From Thalassomonas sp. RHCl1 (GTDB taxonomy: Bacteria; Pseudomonadota; Gammaproteobacteria; Enterobacterales; Alteromonadaceae): a stretch of 64,000 nt of DNA. Made by a program: the position numbers and the translations under genes. Below the pieces are notes generated by a model. It saw only the letters and a list, made by a program, of their open reading frames with translations, was not told the origin of the DNA and ran no database searches. Of this stretch, positions 25,714 to 36,585 are shown piece by piece. The first letter of the stretch is position 1; every line of letters begins with the position of its first letter. The stretch lies in contig NZ_CANDNZ010000006.1 of assembly GCF_947387555.1 (NCBI RefSeq), positions 341,482 through 405,481 on the forward strand, read 5' to 3'.

Positions 25714-26655
25714 ATGTTGACCGAAGAGCGCATTGCAGCAAGCACGCCGGAAAAAGAAGTTATCCCTAAGATAAGCGCTGCAACTTTGGGTAAAAGAGCC
25801 TGGTTTGCCAGGCTGGCATTGGAATTTAGCTTTGGTGCTTACGGTACTAAACTAAGCTCGGTTAAACGTCATGGGCCCCTGTCGGTGCAAAAAGCCTTTT
25901 ATCCCGAGGGGGCCGATTGCGCCCATCTGTATTTATTACATCCTCCCGCCGGCATAGTCTCCGGCGACTGCCTGGCGATTTCTGCCTCGGTTAATGAAAA
26001 AGCCCATGCCCTGCTGACCACCCCGGGGGCCAATCGTTTTTACCGGGCGCGTTGCGATACCCGCTTGGGGGAGAGCAAGCAGCGCCAGCAAGTTACCCTG
26101 AAGCTGGCCAAGCAGGCGGTTTTGGAAAACTTTCCCCTGGAAATCCTGGTATATAACGGCGCCGATGCCGTCAGTACGCTGGATATTCATCTGAGCCGTC
26201 AAAGCAGTTATCTCGGTTGGGATATCGTTTGCCTGGGGCTGCCGAAATCGGAGCAGCCCTTTAACAGCGGTGGTTTTACCCAGGTAAACCGCATTTACCT
26301 GGAACAAGCATTAACTTATCACGACCGTATTCATATTAACGCCGAAAATGGCTTATTAACACATCCCGCCGGGCTTGGCGGCAACAGTGTCTTTGGCACT
26401 TTCATCATTGCTGCCGGTGCCTTATTTGGTGACGGCAAACAAAGACAGGCGCTGATTGACAATATCCGGGCATATCTGGAGCAAGGTCAGGCACAGCAAC
26501 ATATCAGCATCAGCGATATCAATGGCATTTTAGTGGCCCGTTATCTTGGCAATAGCGCACAGCAGTGCCGCTTGCTCTTTACCGGTATTTGGCAGCTGGT
26601 GCGGCCTTTATGCCTGAACCGGGAGATCAGCGAGCCGCGCATCTGGTTTACCTGA
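25714..26655 (+). CDS. ureD: Urease accessory protein UreD (UreH)
   Basis: 313 residues containing the UreD hallmarks: WFARLALEFSFGAYGTKLS, GPLSVQKAFYPEG, CAHLYLLHPPAGIVSGDCL, LLTTPGANRFYRA and GLGGNSVFGTF. UreD forms the UreDFG chaperone complex that delivers nickel and CO2 to apo-urease. First gene of the operon; ureA follows after 49 bp. The start is the first ATG in the conserved ORF; the RBS is weak, so a slightly different start is possible. Confidence 0.95.
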   Translation: MLTEERIAASTPEKEVIPKISAATLGKRAWFARLALEFSFGAYGTKLSSVKRHGPLSVQKAFYPEGADCAHLYLLHPPAGIVSGDCLAISASVNEKAHALLTTPGANRFYRARCDTRLGESKQRQQVTLKLAKQAVLENFPLEILVYNGADAVSTLDIHLSRQSSYLGWDIVCLGLPKSEQPFNSGGFTQVNRIYLEQALTYHDRIHINAENGLLTHPAGLGGNSVFGTFIIAAGALFGDGKQRQALIDNIRAYLEQGQAQQHISISDINGILVARYLGNSAQQCRLLFTGIWQLVRPLCLNREISEPRIWFT

Positions 26656-26704
26656 TGTTGCCGGGCAAGTGTGAACAACGAATAAATAAAACGAGTGGAA
26701 ACCT

Positions 26705-27007
26705 ATGGAACTATTACCCAGAGAAAAAGACAAGTTGCTGCTGTTTACTGCGGCACTACTGGCAGAGCGGCGTTTAGGCCGGGGATTAAAGCTCAACTAC
26801 CCGGAAGTGGTGGCTTATATTTCGATGGAAGTCATCGAAGGGGCGCGGGACGGGAAAACCGTGGCCGAGCTGATGGATTTTGGCCGTAGCTTACTGACGC
26901 GGGAGCAGGTGATGGAAGGGGTGCCGGAAATGGTGGCGGAAGTGCAGGTTGAAGCCACTTTTCCCGACGGCACTAAGCTGGTGACGGTACATGAACCCAT
27001 AGTTTAA
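26705..27007 (+). CDS. ureA: Urease gamma subunit
   Basis: 100 residues, [20 protein letters not shown] with [21 protein letters not shown] and the end [12 protein letters not shown], the full-length gamma subunit (about 100 residues in the family). It assembles with UreB and UreC as (alpha-beta-gamma)3. Separate ureA and ureB genes show a bacterial three-subunit urease, not a fused type. Confidence 0.98.
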   Translation: MELLPREKDKLLLFTAALLAERRLGRGLKLNYPEVVAYISMEVIEGARDGKTVAELMDFGRSLLTREQVMEGVPEMVAEVQVEATFPDGTKLVTVHEPIV

Positions 27008-27017
27008 CGGAGGAAAT

Positions 27018-27329
27018 ATGATCCCAGGTGAAATCAAGACCGATGGCGGCGTACACGAACTTAATGTCGGTCAGGAGAAACTTACCCTCAAAGTCGCCAA
27101 CAGCGGCGATCGTCCGATCCAGGTGGGTTCCCATTATCATTTTTACGAAGTGAATCCGGCGCTTAAATTTGACCGCGAGGCCAGCAAAGGTTTCCGCCTG
27201 GATATCACTTCGGGGACGGCGGTGCGCTTTGAGCCGGGGCAGGAAAGGGAGGTTACTTTAGTGGCCTACCGCGGACGGCGGCATATCTATGGCTTTCGCG
27301 GTGATGTTATGGGCGAACTGGAGGATTAA
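27018..27329 (+). CDS. ureB: Urease beta subunit
   Basis: 103 residues, [20 protein letters not shown] with [21 protein letters not shown] and the end [11 protein letters not shown], typical of UreB. RBS GGAGGAAAT before the ATG. It is 10 bp after ureA and 3 bp before ureC, so translational coupling is likely. Confidence 0.98.
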   Translation: MIPGEIKTDGGVHELNVGQEKLTLKVANSGDRPIQVGSHYHFYEVNPALKFDREASKGFRLDITSGTAVRFEPGQEREVTLVAYRGRRHIYGFRGDVMGELED

Positions 27330-27332
27330 CAG

Positions 27333-29036
<1,704 letters not shown>

Positions 29037-29063
29037 TTCCATGGGAAACAGAAGGAAACATAG

Positions 29064-29555
29064 ATGTTACAAGTATTTGAGCGCCTGGGGCTGAAGTCTC
29101 AGGCGCATAAGCACCGGGTTATTGATGACAGTATTACCCTGGACTTTGATACCCGGCAAAAGGCGCGTATTAAAGGCACCACAGACAAAGGGCTGGCGGT
29201 TGCCATTTTTGTCGAACGTGGGCATCCGTTAAAAATCGGCGAGTTGCTAAAAAGCGAATGCGGGCAATTCATTGAAGTTATGGGCTCTCCCGAGCCTGTG
29301 ACCACGGCCCTTGCTACTGACTGGTTAACTTTCAGTAAGGTGTGTTATCACCTGGGCAACCGTCATACCCGGCTTCAGGTAGGGGAGTTATGGCTGAGGT
29401 TTCAACCGGATCATGTGCTGGAAGAGCTGGTATTAAGGTTTGGCTTAACCTTAAATCATCAACCTGAAATATTTGAACCGGAAAGTGGTGCCTATGGTGC
29501 GGGGCACAGCCAGGGTCATCACCATACTCATGAGCATGCCCATGAACATGGATAG
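29064..29555 (+). CDS. ureE: Urease nickel metallochaperone UreE
   Basis: 163 residues: N-terminal peptide-binding domain and a C-terminal metal-binding domain ([20 protein letters not shown]), ending in a His-rich tail with about eight His ([13 protein letters not shown]). UreE binds nickel as a dimer and hands it to UreG. The rich tail suggests nickel storage capacity. It precedes ureF by 19 bp (stop to chosen ureF start). Confidence 0.96.
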   Translation: MLQVFERLGLKSQAHKHRVIDDSITLDFDTRQKARIKGTTDKGLAVAIFVERGHPLKIGELLKSECGQFIEVMGSPEPVTTALATDWLTFSKVCYHLGNRHTRLQVGELWLRFQPDHVLEELVLRFGLTLNHQPEIFEPESGAYGAGHSQGHHHTHEHAHEHG

Positions 29556-29574
29556 TGCCGGAGGACGGGAAGCT

Positions 29575-30255
29575 ATGGCGCCGCTGCAACTTAACCGTTT
29601 ATTGCAACTGTGCAGCGCCAATTTACCCGTGGGCGGTTTTTCCTTCTCCCAGGGACTGGAATACGCCACAGAAAAAAACTGGGTAAACGACCAGGCCAGT
29701 GCCCACAGCTGGATTGTCCTGAACCTGTCCCAGGGGATTACTTATACCGACCTGGCGCTGTTAAAGCGGTTATATCTTGCGATTGAGCAGCAAGATATGG
29801 CGCAGGCCATTTATTGGAATCAACACTTGATAGCCTGCAGGGAAAGCAAGGAATTGCGGCTGGCGGATGTGGTCATGGGCAAGGCCCTGATGCGTTTGCT
29901 GGCGGGGTTGGATGATATAGCGCTTGGCCGGTATCAGGCGTTAACAGATCGGGCTGAAATCAGCTTTGTCTGCACTTTTGCGCTGGCGGCTTATTTGTGG
30001 GACATAGATATTATCAGCACCTTAAGCGGTTATTGCTGGACCTTTATCGATAACCAGGTGGCGGCGGCGACTAAGTTAATCCCGCTCGGACAAACCCAGG
30101 GACAAAACCTGCTGTTTAGTTTAAGCCGGGAAGTGGCACAGGCGGTGAGTAAGGCCGATCAGCTTGTTGATGAAGATATCGGCGCCAGCCTGCCGGGATT
30201 AGCCATGGCTAGCGCCTGGCATGAAAGCCAGTACAGCCGCCTCTTTCGTTCATAA
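29575..30255 (+). CDS. ureF: Urease accessory protein UreF
   Basis: About 226 residues from the ATG at 29575 (GGAGGACGGGAAGCT upstream). The longer open frame back to 29473 overlaps ureE and is rejected. The start [20 protein letters not shown] and [11 protein letters not shown] are the standard UreF N-terminus; all-helical. UreF bridges UreD and UreG and gates the GTPase cycle of nickel insertion. Confidence 0.95.
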   Translation: MAPLQLNRLLQLCSANLPVGGFSFSQGLEYATEKNWVNDQASAHSWIVLNLSQGITYTDLALLKRLYLAIEQQDMAQAIYWNQHLIACRESKELRLADVVMGKALMRLLAGLDDIALGRYQALTDRAEISFVCTFALAAYLWDIDIISTLSGYCWTFIDNQVAAATKLIPLGQTQGQNLLFSLSREVAQAVSKADQLVDEDIGASLPGLAMASAWHESQYSRLFRS

Positions 30256-30311
30256 AAGAGTTTGGCAGGGAGTTTACTTTGCATGTTTTTAGGAGAAGGT
30301 TAGGAGAAGAG

Positions 30312-30938
30312 ATGAGAAAAAAACAAGTATTAAGGATAGGGGTCGGCGGACCTGTCGGCTCGGGAAAAACCGCGCTGTTAAGGTGCCTGTGTCTGGCATT
30401 GCGGGATAAGTACGATATAGCGGTGGTGACCAATGATATTTATACCCGGGAAGATGCCGAATTTCTTACCCGCCATGATGCCCTGGAGACGGAGCGTATT
30501 GTCGGGGTGGAAACCGGCGGTTGCCCCCATACCGCGATCCGCGAGGATGCTTCCATGAACCTTGCTGCTATCGATGATTTGCAGCAAAGCTTTCCCGATC
30601 TGGACTTTGTCCTGGTGGAAAGCGGCGGTGATAACTTAAGCGCGACTTTCAGCCCGGAACTCTCGGATCTGACCCTGTATGTGATCGATGTTTCCGCCGG
30701 CGATAAAATTCCCCGCAAGGGCGGTCCGGGGATCACTAAGTCGGACTTATTGATCATCAATAAAATTGACCTGGCGGATATGGTGGGGGCCTCGCTGGAG
30801 GTGATGGATCGGGATGCGAAAAAAATGCGCGGCGATAAGCCTTTTGTTTTTGCCAATATGAAAACCGAGCAGGGACTGAGTGACATTATCGGTTTTATCG
30901 AATGCGAAGGCATGTTGCAGCCGTTAGCTGTAACTTAA
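30312..30938 (+). CDS. ureG: Urease accessory GTPase UreG
   Basis: About 208 residues from the ATG at 30312 (AGGAGAAGAG upstream; the 11 extra upstream codons are not conserved). P-loop [14 protein letters not shown], metal-binding CPH in [23 protein letters not shown] and guanine-specificity [10 protein letters not shown] are present. It hydrolyses GTP to drive nickel delivery to UreC. It completes the ureDABCEFG set. Confidence 0.98.
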   Translation: MRKKQVLRIGVGGPVGSGKTALLRCLCLALRDKYDIAVVTNDIYTREDAEFLTRHDALETERIVGVETGGCPHTAIREDASMNLAAIDDLQQSFPDLDFVLVESGGDNLSATFSPELSDLTLYVIDVSAGDKIPRKGGPGITKSDLLIINKIDLADMVGASLEVMDRDAKKMRGDKPFVFANMKTEQGLSDIIGFIECEGMLQPLAVT

Positions 30939-30972
30939 TCATAAATATTCACCTTAAAAAGAAGAGGGCAAG

Positions 30973-31173
30973 ATGCGACTATTCACTGTTATTAAAATAA
31001 CCTTCATTTTTATTGCCAGCCTGATCTCTGGCCAGGCGCTGGCCCATACCGATCATGCGCTGGGAGAAGGTTTGGCTCACTATCTCTATCATGGTGTTTC
31101 AGCTGTTATTGTTTTGTTGGTGTTGGCCAATGTCATTGGCTGGTGGCGGGAAAAATACCTTAAACAAAAATAA
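30973..31173 (+). CDS. Small exported/membrane protein of the urease operon (HupE/UreJ-like fragment?)
   Basis: 66 residues. A signal-like segment (IKITFIFIASLISGQALA) is followed by HTDHALGEGLAHYLYHG, then a transmembrane helix (SAVIVLLVLANVIGW) and a basic tail. The His-rich mature N-terminus after a cleaved signal resembles the start of HupE/UreJ nickel/cobalt permeases, but those are about 200 residues with six helices; only one helix is present. It follows ureG by 34 bp, so it is probably cotranscribed. It could be a small nickel-related membrane protein; I cannot assign a function. Confidence 0.65.
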   Translation: MRLFTVIKITFIFIASLISGQALAHTDHALGEGLAHYLYHGVSAVIVLLVLANVIGWWREKYLKQK

Positions 31174-31217
31174 CGGATATGGCTTAACGGGATTGCAAGA
31201 CTCCCCAGATATTTTGT

Positions 31218-31260
31218 GCCATATCAGGCATAAGTTTCTCTGTTTGATATGGCGGTTTTT
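31218..31260 (+). terminator. Terminator of the urease operon
   Basis: GCCATATCA pairs with TGATATGGC across a 19-nt loop, followed by GGTTTTT. It lies 45 bp after the last gene of the urease operon and just before the stop of the convergent AraC-type gene. Confidence 0.65.
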
Positions 31261-31276
31261 ATCTATAAACCCTAAA

Positions 31277-32239
31277 TTATATCGGAGTTACCGGAATATA
31301 TATTTTGATAACATGCTTGTTTTGCGGGTGCTGGTTGGGGTCGTTCAGGTACTCCTCAAAGGCGCACCTGTCATCCGGCATATAACCGCTGCCCGGCAGC
31401 CAGTCACTGTAGAGTATATCCCAGGCCTGCTGATATTCGTCGGCGTCAATTTCAAAGTGGGCGCTGGCGTACTTACCGCTGGGCAAGACAGAGGTGCCGA
31501 TATCGCCGTCGGATTTGCTGCCGGGAGGCACAGAAATACAGACATCGGATTTAAACTTTTCGAAATCCGTGATCTTTAAGGCGTCGCGAAACACGGTAAA
31601 AAACCGGGTGCCGGGGCAGCTGACCAGATCACGGGCGGCCCCCCAGGTCATTAATTTTTCAAACAGCTGCGCCCATTTTTTCTGCTGGCCTTTAAAAGGC
31701 CCGATATGGCGCAGATAAGCCAGCTGAACCTCAGGCAAGTCACTGACTTCTATGGTGACATTTTTTCTTGTTAACATATCTAAATTCCACTGTTTTTGAT
31801 TGGTTTCAGGGTCAATATACAGGGAAGATATGCTGTTCTTTTGCCAGTGTTTGCTTTGTACTTTGCAATTCTTGCTAAATCGCTGCTCCGGTGTTTTACG
31901 CCAGGCGGTGGCACTGATGGCAAAATATTCTTTAAAGGTGCGGGCGAAAGAAGCCGAGTTGCTGAAACCGCAGTCCAGGGCGATGGCGGTTACGGATTTT
32001 TGTTTTTGGTATTTCAGCTGATGGGCAGCTTTTTCTATGCGGATGCGCTGGATATATTTATACAGGGACTCGCCGACGATAGCTTTAAAAATACGGTGAA
32101 AATGAAAGGGAGAAAAATTGGCAATACCGGCTAAGATTTCCAGGTTTTGTTCGCTGGCGTAATGCCGCTCCAGATGATCCAATACCGTATTGATCCTGCG
32201 CTTATATTCATTAGTTTGCTTGATGTTTTTGCTTTCCAT
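31277..32239 (-). CDS. AraC-family regulator with GyrI-like effector domain
   Basis: 320 residues. The N-terminal double HTH (about 15-115) has LEILAGIANFSPFHFHRIFKAIVGES and ALDCGFSNSASFARTFKEYF, the AraC/XylS signatures. The C-terminal domain (about 155-320) resembles GyrI/SOUL-type small-molecule binding domains (VTIEVSDLPEVQLAYLRHIG ... YIPVTPI end). Rob/BmrR-like regulators with this layout respond to amphipathic drugs or metabolites. Last gene of a five-gene minus-strand run (34409-31277), 29 bp downstream of the DUF1801 gene. Confidence 0.9.
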   Translation of the reverse strand: MESKNIKQTNEYKRRINTVLDHLERHYASEQNLEILAGIANFSPFHFHRIFKAIVGESLYKYIQRIRIEKAAHQLKYQKQKSVTAIALDCGFSNSASFARTFKEYFAISATAWRKTPEQRFSKNCKVQSKHWQKNSISSLYIDPETNQKQWNLDMLTRKNVTIEVSDLPEVQLAYLRHIGPFKGQQKKWAQLFEKLMTWGAARDLVSCPGTRFFTVFRDALKITDFEKFKSDVCISVPPGSKSDGDIGTSVLPSGKYASAHFEIDADEYQQAWDILYSDWLPGSGYMPDDRCAFEEYLNDPNQHPQNKHVIKIYIPVTPI

Positions 32240-32268
32240 GATCTGATCTATTGACGTACAGGCAGGGG

Positions 32269-32646
32269 TTAACAGCCGATATTTTTGCCTGCCTGGTGTA
32301 ATGCTATTGCTTTACTGATAAAAGCCTGAATCTGGGTACTTGCAACAGGTACAGACTTTTTGAACCGGATACAGCCTTTGCCGAGATCTAAACCGGCCAA
32401 TAACTCTCCCTGCTCATCGATGGCGCTGATGTTGCCGACGTAAAGGCTGACATAATGTTTTTGTGCATTCAGGTGAAACAAGCTGCCGCTGTGGTCGCTG
32501 TAACTGAGCATTTTATACGCTATGCCTTCGTTTAAAAAAGGAGCCGAGGTTTTAATCAGCTTCCTGAGCTGCTCCAGGGTATCGCGGCGCCAGTCGTCGG
32601 CTAAGGCCGCGATATATTGTTCGGGGGTCGTGACATCGTATTGCAT
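32269..32646 (-). CDS. DUF1801 (YdhG/YyaP-like) protein
   Basis: 125 residues with the DUF1801 pattern: TPEQYIAALADDWRRDTLEQLRKLI, the FLNEGIAYKMLSY segment and GKGCIRFKK near the C-terminus. These small proteins of the frataxin-like (iron-chaperone-type) fold have mostly unknown functions. Tightly packed between MAPEG and AraC genes (12 and 29 bp gaps). Confidence 0.85.
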   Translation of the reverse strand: MQYDVTTPEQYIAALADDWRRDTLEQLRKLIKTSAPFLNEGIAYKMLSYSDHSGSLFHLNAQKHYVSLYVGNISAIDEQGELLAGLDLGKGCIRFKKSVPVASTQIQAFISKAIALHQAGKNIGC

Positions 32647-32658
32647 ACCTGCTCCAGT

Positions 32659-33084
32659 TTAAAAGGCTTGAAATAAAATGCTGCCGGCGATAAAGGAGGT
32701 TAACAAAATCAATAAGATGCAACCAAAAGTAAATACCTTTTTCCTGTGGGGCACATAGTTGGAGCCGGTATGGATCACGGCGTGGGCGATGCGGCTAAAG
32801 ACAAACGCCCAGGCAATCAGCTGGACATAAAGGTTAGTGAATTCCATGGCCCAGAGGATAAATGTCAGCACATAGAAGAGTACCGGCAGTTCGAACTGGT
32901 TGCGGATGCAGTTATTGATCTGGCGGACATTGTCGGGCCAGGCATCGTCATGTAAGGCTCGTCTTGCCTTGTCGACCTGACCCTGCTGTATCGCTTTCGC
33001 CTTGGTTTTGGCAAGGCGGATATATAAGACAAACACGATGGCGATATTGACTAATACAGGTAAAAATATCAGATTATTTTGCAT
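32659..33084 (-). CDS. MAPEG-family membrane protein
   Basis: 141 residues with four hydrophobic helices (about 4-24, 65-85, 88-105, 120-138) and the MAPEG helix IRNQFELPVLFYVL followed by the VFSRIAHAVIHTGSNYVPHR loop. MAPEG proteins are membrane glutathione- or eicosanoid-related enzymes; the bacterial substrate is unknown. It overlaps the preceding GrpB gene by 11 nt and belongs to the same operon. Confidence 0.87.
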   Translation of the reverse strand: MQNNLIFLPVLVNIAIVFVLYIRLAKTKAKAIQQGQVDKARRALHDDAWPDNVRQINNCIRNQFELPVLFYVLTFILWAMEFTNLYVQLIAWAFVFSRIAHAVIHTGSNYVPHRKKVFTFGCILLILLTSFIAGSILFQAF

Positions 33085-33595
33085 GTGATCCCTCTTTAAT
33101 CTTGGTTAACAACGCCTGGATAAAAGGCCATTTGTTTTGGGTATATAGCTCGCGGTCCTGCTTGTGCTCCCGGGCGAGTTTCCTTTTTAATTCGCAATAT
33201 GCTTCTGCATCTTGCGGGCGATTACGTAAATGGTCGCGAAATGCCAGGCGCTCAAGCCATAATGGGCTGTTAAAAGGCACCAGGTGCAGATGGTGGGTGC
33301 GGATCTCCGGTGTCGGCTTGCAAAACCAGTGCATTACGTCGCTCTTGTAAGGATAATAGCAATAACCGTTGGCGGATAAGATCTCTATTGCCCTTTGGGA
33401 CTCTGCCAGGCCTTTTACTCCGAGCATAATATCTATTACCGGCTTGGCCGCCAGTCCCGGGACCGAAGTACTGCCGACATGCTCAATGCTGCCGGTGATA
33501 AACTGCGGCAACAGCCCGGATAAAAAGTTTTTTTCTGCCGTGAACATAGCGGGCCAGTCGGGATTATATTCGCTGATGATGACATCTTCACTCAT
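33074..33595 (-). CDS. GrpB/UPF0157 nucleotidyltransferase-fold protein
   Basis: 173 residues from the internal ATG at 33595 (MSEDVIISEYNPDW); an upstream in-frame ATG at 33637 lies inside the esterase gene. Contains VGSTSVPGLAAKPVIDIMLGV and HHLHLVPFNSPLW, the GrpB signature of the nucleotidyltransferase superfamily (CoA-ligase/aminoglycoside-like folds). Biochemical role unknown. The start overlaps the esterase 3' end by 8 nt, so it is translationally coupled. Confidence 0.88.
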   Translation of the reverse strand: MSEDVIISEYNPDWPAMFTAEKNFLSGLLPQFITGSIEHVGSTSVPGLAAKPVIDIMLGVKGLAESQRAIEILSANGYCYYPYKSDVMHWFCKPTPEIRTHHLHLVPFNSPLWLERLAFRDHLRNRPQDAEAYCELKRKLAREHKQDRELYTQNKWPFIQALLTKIKEGSHAK

Positions 33596-34409
33596 GGTCT
33601 TCCCCGGGGACTGCACTGGTTTCTTTATTCCCGGCAAATAACCACAGCAGGGATTCTTTTAATAATTGCGCGCCGTGGATCAGGTTGTGTGCCTGGTTGC
33701 CAAATTCAAAGTGATAGTGATAATCCTTAAAGTGCAGGGCCGCCGCCATTTGTTTGTTGCCCAGGGCCCAGTTGCCGTAACGGGTATCGAGATCATGGCT
33801 GCCGCTTTGGAAATACATCTTGATCGGCTTCGGTGCCTCATTCCTGATCAGATAGGGGTATTTGCCGCCGCCGCGGATATCGACAAAACTGCCGCAATGG
33901 CTCAGTACCTTGCCAAAAGTATCGCTGCGGAACCAGGCCACCGACCAGGCGCAAATGCCGCCCGAGCTGAAACCGGCAATCACGCGGTTTTCGGGATCTT
34001 TGGTTATGTTCAGTCCGGCAAGCGCCTGTGGCAGTAGTTCATTAATCAGGAAGCGGCTGTACTGGTCGCTGACGGTATCATATTCGAAGCTGCGCTGGCT
34101 GTCGGGATGGTGTTCCGCCTTGGTTGGTGCGATCACTTCTCCGGGGTTGACGAAGATACAAACCGTGGGAGGGATCTCGTTGGCGGCGATCATTGCATCC
34201 ATGACCGCCGGTACCTGCATGGGCTTCTTGCTGTCGAGATAACTTTCGCCATCCTGGAATACCATCAGGTTGGCGGGAGACTCAGACGAATATTGCTCAG
34301 GGATATAGAGCCAGTAATCCCGGGTGGTACCGGCATAAATGTCACTTAAAAATGTCTGCCGGGTTAAGGCGCCTGTTTTCATATCTTTGCTCTTGCATCT
34401 ATCAGCCAT
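33588..34409 (-). CDS. Esterase, D (enterochelin-esterase-like) family
   Basis: 273 residues. Alpha/beta hydrolase of the putative esterase family: RDYWLYIPEQY, NLMVFQDGESYL, nucleophile Ser in IAGFSSGGICAW and a late catalytic His region FGNQAHNLIHG. Similar to Fes/YbbA-like siderophore or carboxyl esterases; the substrate is unknown and no siderophore genes are nearby. First gene of the minus-strand operon. A later ATG (MKTGALTRQT, residue 10) is an alternative start. Confidence 0.85.
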   Translation of the reverse strand: MADRCKSKDMKTGALTRQTFLSDIYAGTTRDYWLYIPEQYSSESPANLMVFQDGESYLDSKKPMQVPAVMDAMIAANEIPPTVCIFVNPGEVIAPTKAEHHPDSQRSFEYDTVSDQYSRFLINELLPQALAGLNITKDPENRVIAGFSSGGICAWSVAWFRSDTFGKVLSHCGSFVDIRGGGKYPYLIRNEAPKPIKMYFQSGSHDLDTRYGNWALGNKQMAAALHFKDYHYHFEFGNQAHNLIHGAQLLKESLLWLFAGNKETSAVPGEDHE

Positions 34410-34486
34410 TTTTATTGGCTATAACTTAGCACAAGTCCCCGTTTTCAGGCGGGAAAACTTGTTCCACTTAACTGACATTATCACCG

Positions 34487-34918
34487 CTACAGCGACAGGT
34501 GCAATAAAGGGAAAGGTTTTCCCTGTCCGTCCAGCGGGGAGCGGCCGGTTACTTTAAAGCCGAGCTTTTGATAGAAAGCCAGCGCCTGCGGGTTCTGCTC
34601 GTTGACATCGACCTTAGTGGCAGCCAATTCTTCAATGGCATAACGGGTGAGTGTTTTGCCTACCCCTTGTCCCCGGTTAGCGGGCAGCACAAATAACATT
34701 TCGATATTGCCCTCGGCAACCCCGAGAAAACCCAGGATAGTATTGCTGCCGTCTTTAATGCATCTCAAAGTTACCGCATCGAGGTAGTCATTTAAAATTA
34801 GCGGCTTTAAAAATTGAATATCGGCTTCGCTTAGAAAGTCATGAGTGGCTCTTACCGAGGCCTCCCATAAGTCCACCAGTTCCTGATGATCTTCTTTTGC
34901 TACTGCTTGTATTTTCAT
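34487..34918 (-). CDS. GNAT family N-acetyltransferase
   Basis: About 143 residues from the ATG at 34918, chosen because GGAG lies just upstream and MKIQAVAKED is a normal GNAT start. Motif A is visible as MLFVLPANRGQGVGKTLTRYAI (Q-x-x-G-x-G) and motif B as NPQALAFYQKLGFKVTGRSPLD. It transfers acetyl from acetyl-CoA to an unknown amine. Monocistronic. The region 34919-35297 upstream (379 bp) shows no other gene or strong hairpin. Confidence 0.9.
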   Translation of the reverse strand: MKIQAVAKEDHQELVDLWEASVRATHDFLSEADIQFLKPLILNDYLDAVTLRCIKDGSNTILGFLGVAEGNIEMLFVLPANRGQGVGKTLTRYAIEELAATKVDVNEQNPQALAFYQKLGFKVTGRSPLDGQGKPFPLLHLSL

Positions 34919-35297
34919 AAGGGCTCCAATAAAGCTTGTTGCTTTATGCTGATGTTTATACGGGAAGGTTTTGTTGTGGCTGTTTTTCAATGGTAAGGTT
35001 AACAGCTTCTCTATTTGAATGTCGATAAGCTCATGATCTTTAAATGTAAATAACCTTGTCCTCTGGATTTGTTCAAATTATTAGAACACTTCAATCAGTT
35101 ATTCGCTGTTTTTCCGCTCAGGCAAATCCCTACAATAATGCCAGATCCCGACAATGCTATTGGAGCGGAACCCTTAAGCACAGTTAAGTGCAGGCCTTTG
35201 CAGGGCTCATTTCACCAAAGGGCAATAGCAAAAAACACATTTTAGCGAATCAGTTGCGCCAATTCAGGTACTGCTCGCCAGTCACAAGGAAATAAAG

Positions 35298-36011
35298 ATG
35301 ATCACGCATTATGCTTATAACCGTTTAGGTAAAGCCAATCATGGCTGGCTTAAATCCAGCCATCATTTCAGCTTTGCCAATTATTATAATCCCAGACGCA
35401 TGGGCTTTGGCACCTTACGTGTAGTGAATGACGACTGGGTACAACCGGGAACCGGCTTTGGTTCGCATCCGCATAAAAATATGGAGATCATCAGTTATAT
35501 CCGCACCGGTGCCATCAGCCACCAGGACAGCACAGGCAATAAGGGCACGGTACAGGCCGGTGAAATTCAGGTGATGAGTGCCGGACGGGGCATAGTGCAT
35601 TCGGAATATAACCTGACCAAGACGCCGCTGACTTTCTATCAGATCTGGATAGAAACCGACAGTTACAACGTTCAGCCAAGGTGGGACAGTAAAGTCTTTC
35701 CAACTAAGGCGGTGTCTACCGAGTTACAGCTCCTGGTTTCCGGCTACCCGGAAGATAAGGGAGATGCCCTGTTTATCCATCAAAAAGCGCGGATTTTTGG
35801 CGGCAAGCTGACCAAAGGGGTGAAGTTTGAACATACCATCAACCACCAGGCATATATTCTGGCTTCTGACGGTAGTTTTGAAATCCAGGACAGCACCTCA
35901 AAGAGCATCATGAACAAGGGTGACGGCGCCGAAGTAAGCAAAAGTAAAACCGTGACTATCACCGCCCTGAGTAATTGTGAAGTTGTACTGATTGACGCAC
36001 CCGAGCATTAA
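35298..36011 (+). CDS. Pirin family protein (YhhW/quercetinase type)
   Basis: 237 residues. The N-terminal cupin carries the metal-binding motif FGSHPHKNMEIISYI plus GRGIVHSEYN. The C-terminal part has the second degenerate cupin. Pirins of this type have quercetin 2,3-dioxygenase-like activity in E. coli YhhW; here the function is inferred only by family. GAAATAAAG before the ATG. A weak hairpin follows the stop. Confidence 0.92.
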   Translation: MITHYAYNRLGKANHGWLKSSHHFSFANYYNPRRMGFGTLRVVNDDWVQPGTGFGSHPHKNMEIISYIRTGAISHQDSTGNKGTVQAGEIQVMSAGRGIVHSEYNLTKTPLTFYQIWIETDSYNVQPRWDSKVFPTKAVSTELQLLVSGYPEDKGDALFIHQKARIFGGKLTKGVKFEHTINHQAYILASDGSFEIQDSTSKSIMNKGDGAEVSKSKTVTITALSNCEVVLIDAPEH

Positions 36012-36033
36012 TCTCTTCTTGTATTAACAACAG

Positions 36034-36063
36034 AGAACCGGTTGTTCAGCCCGGCCGGTTTTA
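36034..36063 (+). terminator. Weak terminator after the pirin gene
   Basis: AACCGG/CCGGTT stem followed by TTTTA, 25 bp past the pirin stop; the stem is short. Confidence 0.4.
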
Positions 36064-36520
36064 TGTCTTTGTCTGTTTGCCTGTCCGCCTGAGTTATCTT
36101 TCAACAATACTGTTTTAAAACAATTACATTAATTAACAAACATTTATGTTAGCTTGATTTACTGCTGGCCGTGAATAGTTTGTTGTTATTTAAATCCATT
36201 AATATCAATAAATTAATTGTGGTTTTATCTTAAGTGTCAGTTATTAAGCATTATTCAGATATTCAGAACACTTCGAACAGATTTTTGCGGTGTTTTCATT
36301 TTGTCCTGCTCATTAGAATGGTGATCTGACTAAAAAGATAATCAGGAATAGCGATAGCCGGGCGGTGCTGATTTTCACTGCCTTGCTGGCGATATTCTGC
36401 TTGATGTGGCCTCGCCGGGCTTGTGTCGGCTGCTGTGAGGCTATGGCTGGTTTATTGTCCATCAACAGCCGTGGAAAAGGTTTGTTGAAGACGGATTTGT
36501 TTTGCTCCGGCAAGCAAAGC

Positions 36521-36538
36521 CAATTGTTTGAACAATTG
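36521..36538. promoter_or_regulatory. Candidate operator of the GHR gene
   Basis: Perfect 18-bp dyad CAATTGTT-TG-AACAATTG, 48 bp upstream of the glutathionyl-hydroquinone reductase start. Placement and symmetry suggest a repressor or activator site; the cognate protein is unknown. Confidence 0.45.
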
Positions 36539-36585
36539 ATTAGCGAAGACATTTATATAAAAACTATATTCGGGGAGAAAATACG

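Larger units (their letters stand above)
36012..36585. other. Long intergenic region upstream of the GHR gene
   Basis: 574 bp. Apart from the weak terminator and the palindrome at 36521-36538 it is AT-rich without a convincing gene. ORF-like stretches at 36313-36552 (minus) and 36365-36688 (plus) have no recognisable protein content, and the latter runs into the downstream gene in another frame. Confidence 0.6.

Noticed and set aside
29473-29574. Extended N-terminus of UreF overlapping ureE
   Set aside because: The overlap region is His-rich ureE sequence read in another frame; the ATG at 29575 has an RBS and gives the standard UreF start.
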